26,089 bases of DNA from Rhizobium sp. (GTDB lineage Bacteria; Pseudomonadota; Alphaproteobacteria; Rhizobiales; Rhizobiaceae): positions 1 through 26,089 of the forward strand of contig DPXQ01000098.1 of the NCBI GenBank assembly GCA_003527225.1, in the 5' to 3' direction. Positions 8,399 through 16,642 of the stretch are shown here, piece after piece. A program made the translations under genes and the position numbers. The notes below the pieces were generated by a model that made no database searches, was not told the origin of the DNA, and saw only the letters and a list, made by a program, of their open reading frames with translations. Each line of letters begins with the position of its first letter. The stretch's first letter is position 1.

Positions 8399-9100
8399 AT
8401 GAGCTGGAAGACCGAACGCCGTTCCTTCTACTACCAGGGCGCCCCGGAGCCCGAGGATCCGGTGCTCGAAAAGGGCAAGGTGGCGCTGCTCGTCATCGAC
8501 ATGCAGAACACCTATGTCAACCGCCCGGACCCGGCGACCCTGTCGGGCGAGGAGCTTGCCCGCTATCACGCCTGGACGCCGTTCCATGAGCGCATGCACG
8601 GTACCGTCATCCCCAACAACCAGCGCCTGCTGGAGCGCTTCCGGGCGCTCGGCCTCGACGTACTCTTCGCTCGCATCGCCTGCCTGCGCACTGATGGCCG
8701 CGACCGCTCGCTCAGCCAGAAGAAGCCCGGCTGGAACAACCTGCTGCTGCCGAAGGACGAGGAGGCCTCACAGATCCTGTTACAGATCGCGCCGCTCGGC
8801 GGCGAGATCGTCGTCACCAAGACGACCGACAGCGCGCTGACCGGCACCAACCTGCGGCTCATGCTTGCCAACATGGGCATCACCCACGTTGTGTGCACCG
8901 GCATCTTCACCGATCAGTGCGTCTCCTCGACCGTGCGCAGCCTTGCCGACGAAAGCTTCGACGTGATCATTGTCGATGACGCCTGCGCCGCAGGCTCGAT
9001 GGATTTGCATGTAAGCGAGCTCGAGCGCATCCACATGATCTACGCCAATGTCATGAACACCGACGAGCTGGTCGGCTATCTGCCGCCCGCGCAAGGATGA
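8399..9100 (+). CDS. Isochorismatase-fold cysteine hydrolase
   Basis: A 233-residue member of the isochorismatase-like hydrolase family. The catalytic triad is visible: Asp34 in LLVIDMQN, Lys141 in VVTKTTDSAL and nucleophile Cys174 in TDQCVSSTVR. Relatives with Cys cleave C-N bonds in N-carbamoylsarcosine, biuret, ureidoacrylate and nicotinamide, so an amide or carbamoyl substrate is likely here. It follows permease 2 by 10 bases with GAGG as ribosome site, and its stop overlaps the next start. It probably acts on the imported compound in the cytosol. The exact substrate cannot be read from the sequence. Confidence 0.9.
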   Translation: MSWKTERRSFYYQGAPEPEDPVLEKGKVALLVIDMQNTYVNRPDPATLSGEELARYHAWTPFHERMHGTVIPNNQRLLERFRALGLDVLFARIACLRTDGRDRSLSQKKPGWNNLLLPKDEEASQILLQIAPLGGEIVVTKTTDSALTGTNLRLMLANMGITHVVCTGIFTDQCVSSTVRSLADESFDVIIVDDACAAGSMDLHVSELERIHMIYANVMNTDELVGYLPPAQG

Positions 9101-9843
9101 GACAGTCGGGGATGGCCCACGGCCGAGACTTGTTCAGGTTCGCCGTTCCTGACACTACTTGGCCAATGAAAGCGCCCGAAATCCTCTGTGTCGACATGAC
9201 CCTTGCCGTCCGCTTCGCCGCGGAACAGGCCGTGCTCAGTTGGTCCCTGACGCGGCCGGGCTTTGTCCGCGCCGACACCATCGCCTGGCTCGAAGTGTCA
9301 GAAACGGACCTGCCGATCGGCGTCGATCCGGCGGGCCTGCTCAGCGACCGGCTGACGGCGGCCGGCTACGGCGATGCGGTGCAGCTGATGACCTCGCGAG
9401 ACGTGAAAAAGCATCATCAGGCCATGCGGCAAAGCGGGGAAGCGACCGCCTTCTGCCTGGCCACTATCGGCCTTGCCAATGCCGGCCGCGTCGGCGCCGA
9501 TACGCCCCATTCCGGGCGGGTGGGTACGATCAATCTCGTCGCCCATGTCGACCAGCCGCTCGACGAGGCGGGCCTGATCGAGGCCCTGTCGATCGCCACC
9601 GAAGCGCGCACCGCAGCGGTGATCGATCTCGGCTGGACCAGGGACGGCCTCGTCGTCACCGGAACCGGAACCGACTGCCTTGCCGTCGCCTGCCCGGTCG
9701 CCGATCGGCGCCAGACCTACGCCGGGCTTCACACCGATGTCGGCCGGGCGATCGGCGGAGCGGTCTACGACGCGGTGCTTGCCGGCGGACGCGAATGGGT
9801 GGACGAAAAGGCGCTCAGACGGCAGGGGAACAAACAGCGATGA
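9097..9843 (+). CDS. CbiZ-like (adenosylcobinamide amidohydrolase family) protein
   Basis: A 248-residue protein with the features of the CbiZ/DUF105 family: ATIGLANAGRVGA (122-134), TGTGTDCLAVA (188-198) and AGLHTDVGRAIGGAVYDAV (209-227). Archaeal and bacterial CbiZ hydrolyse the amide joining cobyric acid to the aminopropanol arm of adenosylcobinamide. Here there is no cobalamin gene nearby. It lies instead between an amide-hydrolase gene and a DeoR gene in an amine-uptake operon. A related amide cleavage in another substrate, or release of aminopropanol for the kinase/lyase pair, are possibilities (inference). ATG 9097 overlaps the previous stop as ATGA. ATG 9112 or 9166 are alternatives, and the first 24 residues do not look conserved. 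Confidence 0.8.
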   Translation: MRQSGMAHGRDLFRFAVPDTTWPMKAPEILCVDMTLAVRFAAEQAVLSWSLTRPGFVRADTIAWLEVSETDLPIGVDPAGLLSDRLTAAGYGDAVQLMTSRDVKKHHQAMRQSGEATAFCLATIGLANAGRVGADTPHSGRVGTINLVAHVDQPLDEAGLIEALSIATEARTAAVIDLGWTRDGLVVTGTGTDCLAVACPVADRRQTYAGLHTDVGRAIGGAVYDAVLAGGREWVDEKALRRQGNKQR

Positions 9844-10601
9844 AGAAACCGAAGAGCGTGCGCCAGGAGCGCATCCTGACCGAACTCAACCAGGCGCCGA
9901 GCCTGCGCGTGGCGGAACTCGCTCGAAGGCTCGACGTCTCGACCGAGACCATTCGCCGCGACCTCGACGAGATGACCGAACAGGGCCTGTTGAACCGCAC
10001 CTATGGCGGTGCCGTCCGTTCGCTCTCCACCGAGCCTTCGGTCACCGAACGCCATGCCCTCTTCGTCACCGAACGCGAGCGGATCGCCAGGGCGGCAGTG
10101 CAGATCCTCAAAGGCGCGCAGGTGCTGATGATCGGCTCCGGCTCGACGACGGTGCATACCGCCCGGCGCATCGCGGTGGAGATGAAGAACATCACCGTGC
10201 TCACCCATTCTTTCGGCGTGGCAACTGTGCTCTCCATCAATCCGACGATCAAGGTCGTCATGCTGCCCGGCGACTATCACGCCACCGAGGGTGCGACCGT
10301 CGGCGCTCACACCGTTTCCTTCCTCAATTCCTTCTATGCCGACTTTGCCATCCTCGGCGCGAGCGGGCTCGGTCCCGATGGCCCGTCCGATGCGCTGCTC
10401 GAATGCGGCGCGGTCTATACCGCCATGGTCTCGCGTGCCGCGTGCACCGCCGTCGTCGCCGACCATTCCAAGCACGACCGGCTTTTCCCGGCGCGCTATG
10501 CGCCCTGGCGCGACATCACGAACGTCGTCACCGACCAGGCACCGGGCGACAAACTGAGGGAAAGCCTGGACAGCAACGGCGTGAAGCTCACGGTGTGCTG
10601 A
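9840..10601 (+). CDS. DeoR-family transcriptional regulator
   Basis: A 253-residue regulator. The N-terminal DeoR helix-turn-helix covers about residues 21-58 (LRVAELARRLDVSTETIRRD followed by GLLNRTYGGAV). The C-terminal sugar-phosphate-isomerase-like effector domain shows IGSGSTT and DHSKHD. DeoR proteins usually respond to phosphorylated metabolites and repress their own catabolic operon. That would fit a phosphorylated amino alcohol as inducer (inference). The start overlaps the CbiZ-like stop (ATGA at 9840-9843), so it is translationally coupled. Confidence 0.93.
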   Translation: MKKPKSVRQERILTELNQAPSLRVAELARRLDVSTETIRRDLDEMTEQGLLNRTYGGAVRSLSTEPSVTERHALFVTERERIARAAVQILKGAQVLMIGSGSTTVHTARRIAVEMKNITVLTHSFGVATVLSINPTIKVVMLPGDYHATEGATVGAHTVSFLNSFYADFAILGASGLGPDGPSDALLECGAVYTAMVSRAACTAVVADHSKHDRLFPARYAPWRDITNVVTDQAPGDKLRESLDSNGVKLTVC

Positions 10602-10632
10602 GAGAAGACGGGTTGCCAATGGGAACGACGCC

Positions 10633-11781
10633 ATGACCGACGACACGACCGCCCCTGGCAAAAAGCGCGCCCACGATTTCGGCATTCCCTTCGACGGCAC
10701 GCCCGGTCCGCTCAACGCCATCACCGACATCGCGGGCATCCATGTCGGCTATTCCACCATCCGCGAGGAGGGCCCCCGCCCCGGCCGCAAGCTGCCGGTC
10801 CGCACCGGCGTCACCGCCATCCTGCCGCACGCCACGGCCGATGAGCCCGTTCCCGTCTTTGCCGGCATCCATCGCTTCAACGGCAATGGCGAAATGACCG
10901 GCTCACACTGGATCGAGGACGGCGGCTATTTCGTCGGCCCGGTCCTGATCACCAATACCCACAGCGTCGGCATGGTCCATCACGGCGCGGTGCGCTGGAT
11001 GATCGATCGATATGCCGCGACCTACAAAGGCGACGAGCATCTTTGGATCATGCCGGTGGTGGCCGAAACCTATGACGGGCTGCTCAACGACATCAACGGC
11101 CAGCATGTCACCGTCGAACACGCCTTCGAGGCGCTGAACGGCGCGAAACCCGGCCCGGTCGCCGAGGGCAATGTCGGCGGCGGCACGGGCATGATCGCCT
11201 ACGGCTTCAAGGGCGGCACCGGCACCGCCTCGCGCCGCATCACACTCGACGGCGAGCCTTACACGGTCGCTGCCCTGGTGCAGGCCAATCACGGCCAGCG
11301 CAACTGGCTGACGATCGGCGGCGTACCGATCGGCAAACTGCTGAAGCAGAACGATCCCGGCCTTTCCGAGCGCGGCTCGATCATCGTGGTGATCGCGACC
11401 GACCTGCCGCTCGCGCCCCACCAGTTGCAGAAGCTCGCCCGGCGCGGCGCCATCGGCATCGGCCGCAACGGCACCATCGGCGGCAACAATTCCGGCGACA
11501 TCTTCCTCGCCTTCTCTACCGCCAATCCCCATCCGATGCGCCACAAGGCCGGCCCGATGTTAACTCTCGAAATGGTCAACGACGAGATCCTCGATCCTAC
11601 CTATAGCGCCGCAGTCCAATGCGTCGAAGAAGCCGTCGTGAACGCCATGATTGCCGCCGATACCACCGGGGGAACTCCGCACGATCGCTATCGCATCGAG
11701 GCAATCGACGGCTGGGAAGTCGCGCGGCTGCTCTGCTCCCCAAAACTGGCGGAGAACTGGGGCTCAGGTCGTGACCGGTAA
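10633..11781 (+). CDS. P1/S58 aminopeptidase, DmpA/BapA type
   Basis: A 382-residue N-terminal-nucleophile hydrolase resembling Ochrobactrum DmpA (L-aminopeptidase/D-esterase-amidase) and the beta-aminopeptidase BapA. The autocleavage site is Asn286-Ser287 in IGGNNSGDIFLAFSTAN, where Ser287 becomes the free nucleophile of the beta chain. The N-terminal RAHDFGIPFDGTPGPLNAITD and LITNTHSVG blocks are typical of the family. The enzymes release N-terminal D-, L- or beta-amino acids from peptides, amides or esters. No signal peptide is seen, so it is probably cytosolic. It lies 31 bases after the deoR-type gene and is probably the last gene of the operon. Confidence 0.92.
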   Translation: MTDDTTAPGKKRAHDFGIPFDGTPGPLNAITDIAGIHVGYSTIREEGPRPGRKLPVRTGVTAILPHATADEPVPVFAGIHRFNGNGEMTGSHWIEDGGYFVGPVLITNTHSVGMVHHGAVRWMIDRYAATYKGDEHLWIMPVVAETYDGLLNDINGQHVTVEHAFEALNGAKPGPVAEGNVGGGTGMIAYGFKGGTGTASRRITLDGEPYTVAALVQANHGQRNWLTIGGVPIGKLLKQNDPGLSERGSIIVVIATDLPLAPHQLQKLARRGAIGIGRNGTIGGNNSGDIFLAFSTANPHPMRHKAGPMLTLEMVNDEILDPTYSAAVQCVEEAVVNAMIAADTTGGTPHDRYRIEAIDGWEVARLLCSPKLAENWGSGRDR

Positions 11782-11990
11782 CGCAATTCTTGACACCGCT
11801 CTCACGTGATTGCTGAACGCGGACGACGATGGGAAGAAGCGCTTAAGTCACTCGCGCTTCCTTTTCACCCCTATCTCGCAGAGGGTTATAACATTTCTGA
11901 TCATCAACACGCCCGGTCCTTGGGTAACTACCAGACCAAGTCGCCTTGGTTCGGGTCTTGCCCGACACCTGACAGCCGTAAGGAGAATTC
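11782..11990. promoter_or_regulatory. Gap before the D-aminopeptidase gene
   Basis: This 209-base gap has lower GC content than its neighbours and probably holds the promoter of the following gene. TTGACA occurs at 11790-11795 but lacks a good -10 hexamer at standard spacing. TATAAC occurs near 11886. A small TCGGG-N5-CCCGA inverted repeat lies near 11950. AAGGAG just before ATG 11991 is a strong ribosome site. No coding sequence is recognised. Confidence 0.3.
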
Positions 11991-13553
11991 ATGCAGTCGA
12001 TCGATCATTCCGCCCTGGAACTGCTTACTCAGAACATTTCCGAGCAAATGCGCGGACCCGGCGGAGCGATCGGCGTCGTCAAGAATGGCGAGACCGTACT
12101 GAGCCATGTCTGGGGTTACGCCGATCCGAAGCGGCATGTCCCCGTGACGGCTTCGACTCGTTTTCCAATCTGCTCCATCAGCAAGCAGTTCACTTGCGGC
12201 ATATTGCAGGACCTCGGGAAGGATCTGGAGTACTTCGATCCGCTCCTGCAAAACCATCTGCCGAATATGGAGACGAAGCGCCCAGTCATCCGTGACCTTT
12301 GCAACAACCAGTCGGGCCTGAGGGACTATTGGGCTCTGACTGTGCTGCACGGCGCCGACGCCGAGGGCGTCTTTCGAAGAGAAGATGCAAGACCGCTATT
12401 TGCCCGCATGCGCAGCACCCATTTTGCGCCGGGTAGCCGCTATTCCTATTCCAACGGCAATTTTCGTATCCTGTCCGACATCATCGAGGAGGTTTCGGAG
12501 CGTTCGCTCGGTGAACTCTATCGCCAGAGGATCTTCGATCCTGCGGGAATGCAAACGGCAGAACTGCTGCCGGATACCGCCAATCCTGCCGATGACGTCG
12601 TCGGCCACGAAGGCAACGATTCCGTCGGCTTCTTCCCCGCCACGAACCGTATCTACTGGACCGGCGACGCAGGCATCTTCGCATCTCTCGAAGACATGCT
12701 CGCCTGGGAGCGCTTCATCGACAAGACACGCGACGACGAACATGGCCTTTATCGGCGCCTGTCGAAGCCCCAGACTTTTTCCGACGGCCGAAAGGCCCCC
12801 TATGGCAATGGCCTCGCCCACGACACGGTTGGCCAGACCGAGACCACCGGTCACGGCGGAGCCTTGCGGGGTTTCAGGATGCACCGCATTTACGCGCCGT
12901 CCGAAAGACTGTCCGTTATCGTTCTTTTCAACCACGAAGGAAACGCGCAGGAGACGGCGACCAGGCTGATGAAGGCAGCCCTCGGCATCCCCACGGAAAT
13001 ACAGAACGAGGCAGCCGCCGGTCCAGGCTGGAAAGGCCGCTACCTCGACCGGGAAACGGGCCTGCTGTTGACTGTCTCGGCAGGTCACAGCGGCCTGAAG
13101 GCACTGTTTGCCGGATCGCCTGAGCGGCTCTCCACGCAAGAGGCGGACGCCGCACGTTCGTCCACAATGACTCTTGTCCGGCGCGGTGACGAGATTGGCT
13201 ACGAGCGCTGGCGCGAGAACCTGCGCGGCTCAGCGACACGCGTGGCGGGGGCAGCAAAACCTGACATTGCCGGCCGCTATCATTCAAGGGAGCTCGATGC
13301 CGCATTCGAGATCACCCTAATGAACGGGGCTTTTTATGGCTTCTTCGAAGGATTTCTCGGCAAGGGAGAAATGATGGCCCTTTATCCGGTGGCCGAGGAT
13401 CTCTGGACACTGCCATGCCGCCGCTCGATGGACGCGCCCGCGCCCGGCGACTGGACGATACAGATCAGCCGCCACGGTGACGGCACGATCAGCGGACTGA
13501 CGATCGGCTGCTGGCTCGCCCGCAACATCGCCTATGATCGCGCGCACGGATGA
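11991..13553 (+). CDS. dap: D-aminopeptidase, DAP type (serine peptidase family S12)
   Basis: A 520-residue protein, the same length as Ochrobactrum anthropi DAP, and similar to it over its whole length. The penicillin-recognising active-site residues are Ser62 and Lys65 (SISK), Tyr153 (YSN) and His288 (HGG). The long central stretch RDLCNNQSGLRDYWAL and the C-terminal barrel motifs GRYHSRELDA, FEGFLGK and GCWLAR also match the remembered DAP sequence. DAP releases N-terminal D-amino acids from short peptides and amides. No signal peptide is seen, so it probably acts in the cytosol. It is transcribed alone, convergent with the PhyH-type gene, and separated from the upstream DmpA-type gene by 209 bases. 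Confidence 0.93.
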   Translation: MQSIDHSALELLTQNISEQMRGPGGAIGVVKNGETVLSHVWGYADPKRHVPVTASTRFPICSISKQFTCGILQDLGKDLEYFDPLLQNHLPNMETKRPVIRDLCNNQSGLRDYWALTVLHGADAEGVFRREDARPLFARMRSTHFAPGSRYSYSNGNFRILSDIIEEVSERSLGELYRQRIFDPAGMQTAELLPDTANPADDVVGHEGNDSVGFFPATNRIYWTGDAGIFASLEDMLAWERFIDKTRDDEHGLYRRLSKPQTFSDGRKAPYGNGLAHDTVGQTETTGHGGALRGFRMHRIYAPSERLSVIVLFNHEGNAQETATRLMKAALGIPTEIQNEAAAGPGWKGRYLDRETGLLLTVSAGHSGLKALFAGSPERLSTQEADAARSSTMTLVRRGDEIGYERWRENLRGSATRVAGAAKPDIAGRYHSRELDAAFEITLMNGAFYGFFEGFLGKGEMMALYPVAEDLWTLPCRRSMDAPAPGDWTIQISRHGDGTISGLTIGCWLARNIAYDRAHG

Positions 13554-13565
13554 CCATCCGTGTTT
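13545..13565 (+). terminator. Hairpin terminator overlapping the dap stop codon
   Basis: CACGGAT (13545-13551) pairs perfectly with ATCCGTG (13556-13562) around the loop GACC and is followed by TTTGTC. The dap stop codon lies inside the hairpin. The U-tract is short, so termination may be partial. Confidence 0.55.
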
Positions 13566-13698
13566 GTCGTCAAGGCGGAGTTGGGGTCCGGAGGCGGCGA
13601 TGCCGACGCAGGAACTGCCGCTCCGGCAGCCCTTGCGCCGGAAATAGCCCACGCTGGCAGATGCCGGTCCAACGGCCGGCGGGCGAAGGCTTGATCGG

Positions 13699-14664
13699 CT
13701 ACCGGATCACCGGCTCGCCATGATACCGGCGCCTGGACGGCCTGGAGACGCCGAAGCCGACTTCCATCATGAGACGCGGCGCAGTCTTCGCCAGTGTTCC
13801 CATGTGGAAGCCGAAGGGATCCTCGACAAAGCCGGTCCCGGCCCTTCCCGTCAGCGTGGTCGCGCTGTCTTCACCGTAAAAGCCCAGAACGTCCTGCGCG
13901 GAGTGACCCACGAGCAGCGTCAACTGGTGCTTGATGCGCCGACGTTTGTGGCTGCCGCGGACATAGACATGCGGACCCGCATCCGCGTCGACATCGGACA
14001 GGTAGAAGAAGAACTTCAGCATCCGCCAGTCGTCGAGATCGAAATGGAACTTGAACGAGGCCCGGCTGAGTTCAGCGTCCGAGGCATTCTTCGTCGGAAA
14101 GCTCCACCAGGTGCGCGTGGTGATCAGTTTCGCCTCGCCGCCGAGATAATGCCGCGCGACATCGAGGAGCAGCGGGTCCTTCTGAACGGCAACGGCCGCC
14201 TCGCATTGCAGGACCCGTTCGAAATGATGGCCGCTCAGTATGGCGCGCCCGAAGCGCCGTTCGGCCTCCGCGTGCTCTGCGGCGAGGAACTCCAGTTTGC
14301 GGTCGAAATTGCCGAAGCACGGCGTCTCCCGCGCGAAGCGGGCGATCTCCCCGTGGATCGGCGCAGGCAATGTCAGGCCGGTGAAGATGCCTGTTTTCCT
14401 CAGTTCCGAAGCGACATCCGTCGCGCTGATCGCCCCGAACATCGATTCGGCCGGCGTGGCAGAGGGCGAAACGGCTCTGGCGGTCAGCCAGTGCGCCCGG
14501 CGGAAAGGCATTGTCCGGGCCAGCACGAACATCGGCAGCCAGGCCGGGTTTTCCCGCAGGTCCGTCAGATAGGTGGGCAGGCGCGCTGCCATGCGACGAA
14601 GAGGCCCGCCCGTGCGGGCAATGGCTTCGAGGTCATTGGGCTTGGATGGAGGCGTATCAAGCAT
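13699..14664 (-). CDS. Phytanoyl-CoA dioxygenase (PhyH) family protein
   Basis: A 321-residue Fe(II)/2-oxoglutarate oxygenase-like protein. The iron-binding HxD is His207-Asp209 in FKFHFDLDDW, followed by FFFYLSDVDADAGPHVYVRGSH, the classic PhyH block. The distal His is probably His287 in FGFHMGT, and Arg297 is positioned to bind 2-oxoglutarate. The first 100 residues are not recognisable as oxygenase. The family hydroxylates diverse small molecules, so no substrate is assigned. AAGGAG lies five bases before the ATG. It is monocistronic and convergent with dap; its relation to the neighbouring peptide genes is unknown. Confidence 0.85.
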   Translation of the reverse strand: MLDTPPSKPNDLEAIARTGGPLRRMAARLPTYLTDLRENPAWLPMFVLARTMPFRRAHWLTARAVSPSATPAESMFGAISATDVASELRKTGIFTGLTLPAPIHGEIARFARETPCFGNFDRKLEFLAAEHAEAERRFGRAILSGHHFERVLQCEAAVAVQKDPLLLDVARHYLGGEAKLITTRTWWSFPTKNASDAELSRASFKFHFDLDDWRMLKFFFYLSDVDADAGPHVYVRGSHKRRRIKHQLTLLVGHSAQDVLGFYGEDSATTLTGRAGTGFVEDPFGFHMGTLAKTAPRLMMEVGFGVSRPSRRRYHGEPVIR

Positions 14665-15014
14665 CTGATCTCCTTGTGCGAATGGCGTGTCCCACGACGC
14701 CTTTCATTCCACAGCCCGCCCGGAAGCTACGCGGTTTTACCCCCTGATGCAACGCAACATAGCGCTTCCAGTATCCTCTTTAGGTAGCAAGCCACTGAGC
14801 TGATTGGGGAATTTAAGTTGCTGATGCATAATGGCAGGTACCCGTGTCGGGCGATGGTAAGCGAAGCCTGTCCGCATTCGGCGATGCGGATGCAATAGCC
14901 AGCAGAAGACCCGATCAGCGGGGAATGAAGCAAAGTCGAGGAGCCGGCTGCCACGGGCTGCGCATCCTTGGACAGCGCCATGCGCCGGTTCGCCAACCGT
15001 CGTGGCACAAGAAA
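14665..15014. other. Non-coding stretch, nothing firm recognised
   Basis: This gap precedes the minus-strand PhyH-type gene and lies downstream of the minus-strand peptide-importer operon. It must hold the PhyH-gene promoter, but no clear -35/-10 pair was identified. Open frames here show no family motif and look like chance frames in GC-rich DNA. Confidence 0.4.
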
Positions 15015-15041
15015 AGCCCGCCTGACATCGCCAGGCGGGCT
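15015..15041 (-). terminator. Strong intrinsic terminator of the peptide-importer operon
   Basis: AGCCCGCCTG (15015-15024) and CAGGCGGGCT (15032-15041) form a perfect 10-bp stem with a 7-base loop. On the minus strand it is followed by a T-rich tail (TTTTC including the last stem base). It lies 50 bases after the stop of the binding-protein gene, the last gene of the minus-strand operon. Confidence 0.85.
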
Positions 15042-15091
15042 CTTGTACAGCCATTGCCGGCCGGGGTCTCGGCAACCGGCAGCAGACCCCA

Positions 15092-16606
15092 TCAGTTCTT
15101 GACGGTATCCTCGAGGAAGAAACGGCCAAGCGGGTTCTGGTCGAAATTCTCGATATTCTTGCGCGAGACGTTGATGTAGGGGCTGTAGTAAAGGTCGATC
15201 CAGTGCACGTCGTCCTTCGCCATCTTCTGGATGTCGACATACATCTGTTCGCGCTTGGCCGGGTCCATTTCCAGACGGGCGGCAGCCACGAGGTCCTTGA
15301 CCTTGTCGTTCTTGTAGCGGGTCATGTAATTGTTGTTGGAATCGTGCCCGACGACGAAGGTGGTCTTCTGGTCGGGGTCGAGAATGTCATTGGTCCAGTA
15401 CATGACCGAGAGATCATAGTCCCCCGCAACAAGCATGTCCCAGGTCTGGCTCGGATCCATCTTCTGCAGATTCACCGTGATATCGGCTTTCTGCAACTGC
15501 TGCTGGAGCAGAACCGCGATCTGCTCATCGACTTCGTTGCCAGCATTGACCAGATAATTGAGCGTCAGGCCGCTGACGCCGGCAGCAGACAGAAGCGTCT
15601 TGGCCTTCTCGGGATCATAGGGACGATGCAGGTTGTCCGCATAGTGATAGAGCGCGCCCTTCGGGATGAACGAATCTGCCACCTCACCCTGACCGAAGGT
15701 GACGGTATCGACGACCGCCTTCTTGTCGATCGCGTAGTCGAGCGCTTCGCGGACTTCCTTCTTGGCAAGCTCGCCGTGCTCATGGTTGATGAGAAGGTGG
15801 TCTTCCCGGGTAGAGGTGTCGAGATGGACCGTCAGGTTGGGATCCTTCTTCAGTTCATCGACCCGTGAGAAGGGCACGAAGATCGCAGCATCGAGCTGGC
15901 CGGCCTGGACATTGAGCATGCGCGTGTTGTCGTCCGGAACGGAGATCCACTCCACGCCGTCGAGCGACACGCGGTCGGCCTGCCAGAAATTCGGGTTCTT
16001 TTCGAGAATGACGCGATCGCCGCGTCGCCATTCCTTGACGACGAATGCACCCGAGGCGACCGGGCTTTCGGCATAGGCTTCCTCACCGAGCTGCTCCATC
16101 CCGGCCTTCGAAATGATCGAGGTACCTGGCATGGCAAGGGTGGACAGGAATGGGGCCGAAGGGCTTGCCAGTTTGACGACGAGGGTCTTCGCGTCGGCCG
16201 CCGTGGCGGTTTCGATCACCTTGTAGGAGTCAATCCAGAGCGAGCCCTCATTGTCACGGATGCGCAGCAGACTGAAGGCGGCGTCTTCGGCCGTGATCGG
16301 GCTTCCGTCCGAGAATTTCGCATCACGCATGGTGAAGGTGTAGGTCAATCCGTCATCGGAAACCGTCCAGCTCTCGGCAAGGCCCGGTTCCAGTTTGGTG
16401 CCCGTCTTGTCGACCCGGATCAGCACGTCATAGACATTCGAGAAGACCCAGAAGTCGATGTTCTGCGCGGTCTTGATCGGGTCAAACGTCGTTGAATCCT
16501 CGCGACGACCGATCGTGAGGACACCGGCTGCTTCCGCAATCCCGGCTCCCGCCGAAAGCGCGGTCATGACGGTGACCATGCCGATTTTCATCCATTTCCG
16601 TAGCAT
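15092..16606 (-). CDS. Peptide ABC transporter substrate-binding protein (family 5)
   Basis: A 504-residue periplasmic binding protein of the DppA/OppA type (SBP_bac_5). It has a Sec signal peptide of about 26 residues ending in AEA. The mature start GVLTIGRREDSTTFDPIKTAQN, the ESWTVSDDGLTYTFTMRDAKFSDGSPITAEDAAFS block and EKNPNFWQ are standard in this family. It would deliver short peptides or similar ligands to the DppBC-type permeases encoded upstream. It is the last gene of the operon, 36 bases after the ATPase gene, an unusual position because the binding protein more often comes first. The strong terminator downstream closes the operon. Confidence 0.93.
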   Translation of the reverse strand: MLRKWMKIGMVTVMTALSAGAGIAEAAGVLTIGRREDSTTFDPIKTAQNIDFWVFSNVYDVLIRVDKTGTKLEPGLAESWTVSDDGLTYTFTMRDAKFSDGSPITAEDAAFSLLRIRDNEGSLWIDSYKVIETATAADAKTLVVKLASPSAPFLSTLAMPGTSIISKAGMEQLGEEAYAESPVASGAFVVKEWRRGDRVILEKNPNFWQADRVSLDGVEWISVPDDNTRMLNVQAGQLDAAIFVPFSRVDELKKDPNLTVHLDTSTREDHLLINHEHGELAKKEVREALDYAIDKKAVVDTVTFGQGEVADSFIPKGALYHYADNLHRPYDPEKAKTLLSAAGVSGLTLNYLVNAGNEVDEQIAVLLQQQLQKADITVNLQKMDPSQTWDMLVAGDYDLSVMYWTNDILDPDQKTTFVVGHDSNNNYMTRYKNDKVKDLVAAARLEMDPAKREQMYVDIQKMAKDDVHWIDLYYSPYINVSRKNIENFDQNPLGRFFLEDTVKN

Positions 16607-16642
16607 TTGATTGTTCCCTCTTTTGTTGAATTGAGCGGTGGT

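Noticed and set aside
6634..8400. Long open frame antisense to the two permease genes
   Set aside because: Highly charged repetitive composition typical of the antisense of membrane-protein genes in GC-rich DNA.
11885..11905. Third LuxR-type element before dap (TTATAA-N6-TGATCA-like)
   Set aside because: Spacing between arms is six instead of four and the arms match poorly.
13615..13629. Hairpin CTGCCG-CTC-CGGCAG between dap and the PhyH-type gene
   Set aside because: Short stem and no T-run on either strand; chance hairpins of this size are frequent in such GC-rich DNA.
14727..15240. Minus-strand open frames around the importer terminator
   Set aside because: They cross a strong terminator and part of the binding-protein gene in another frame and show no motif.
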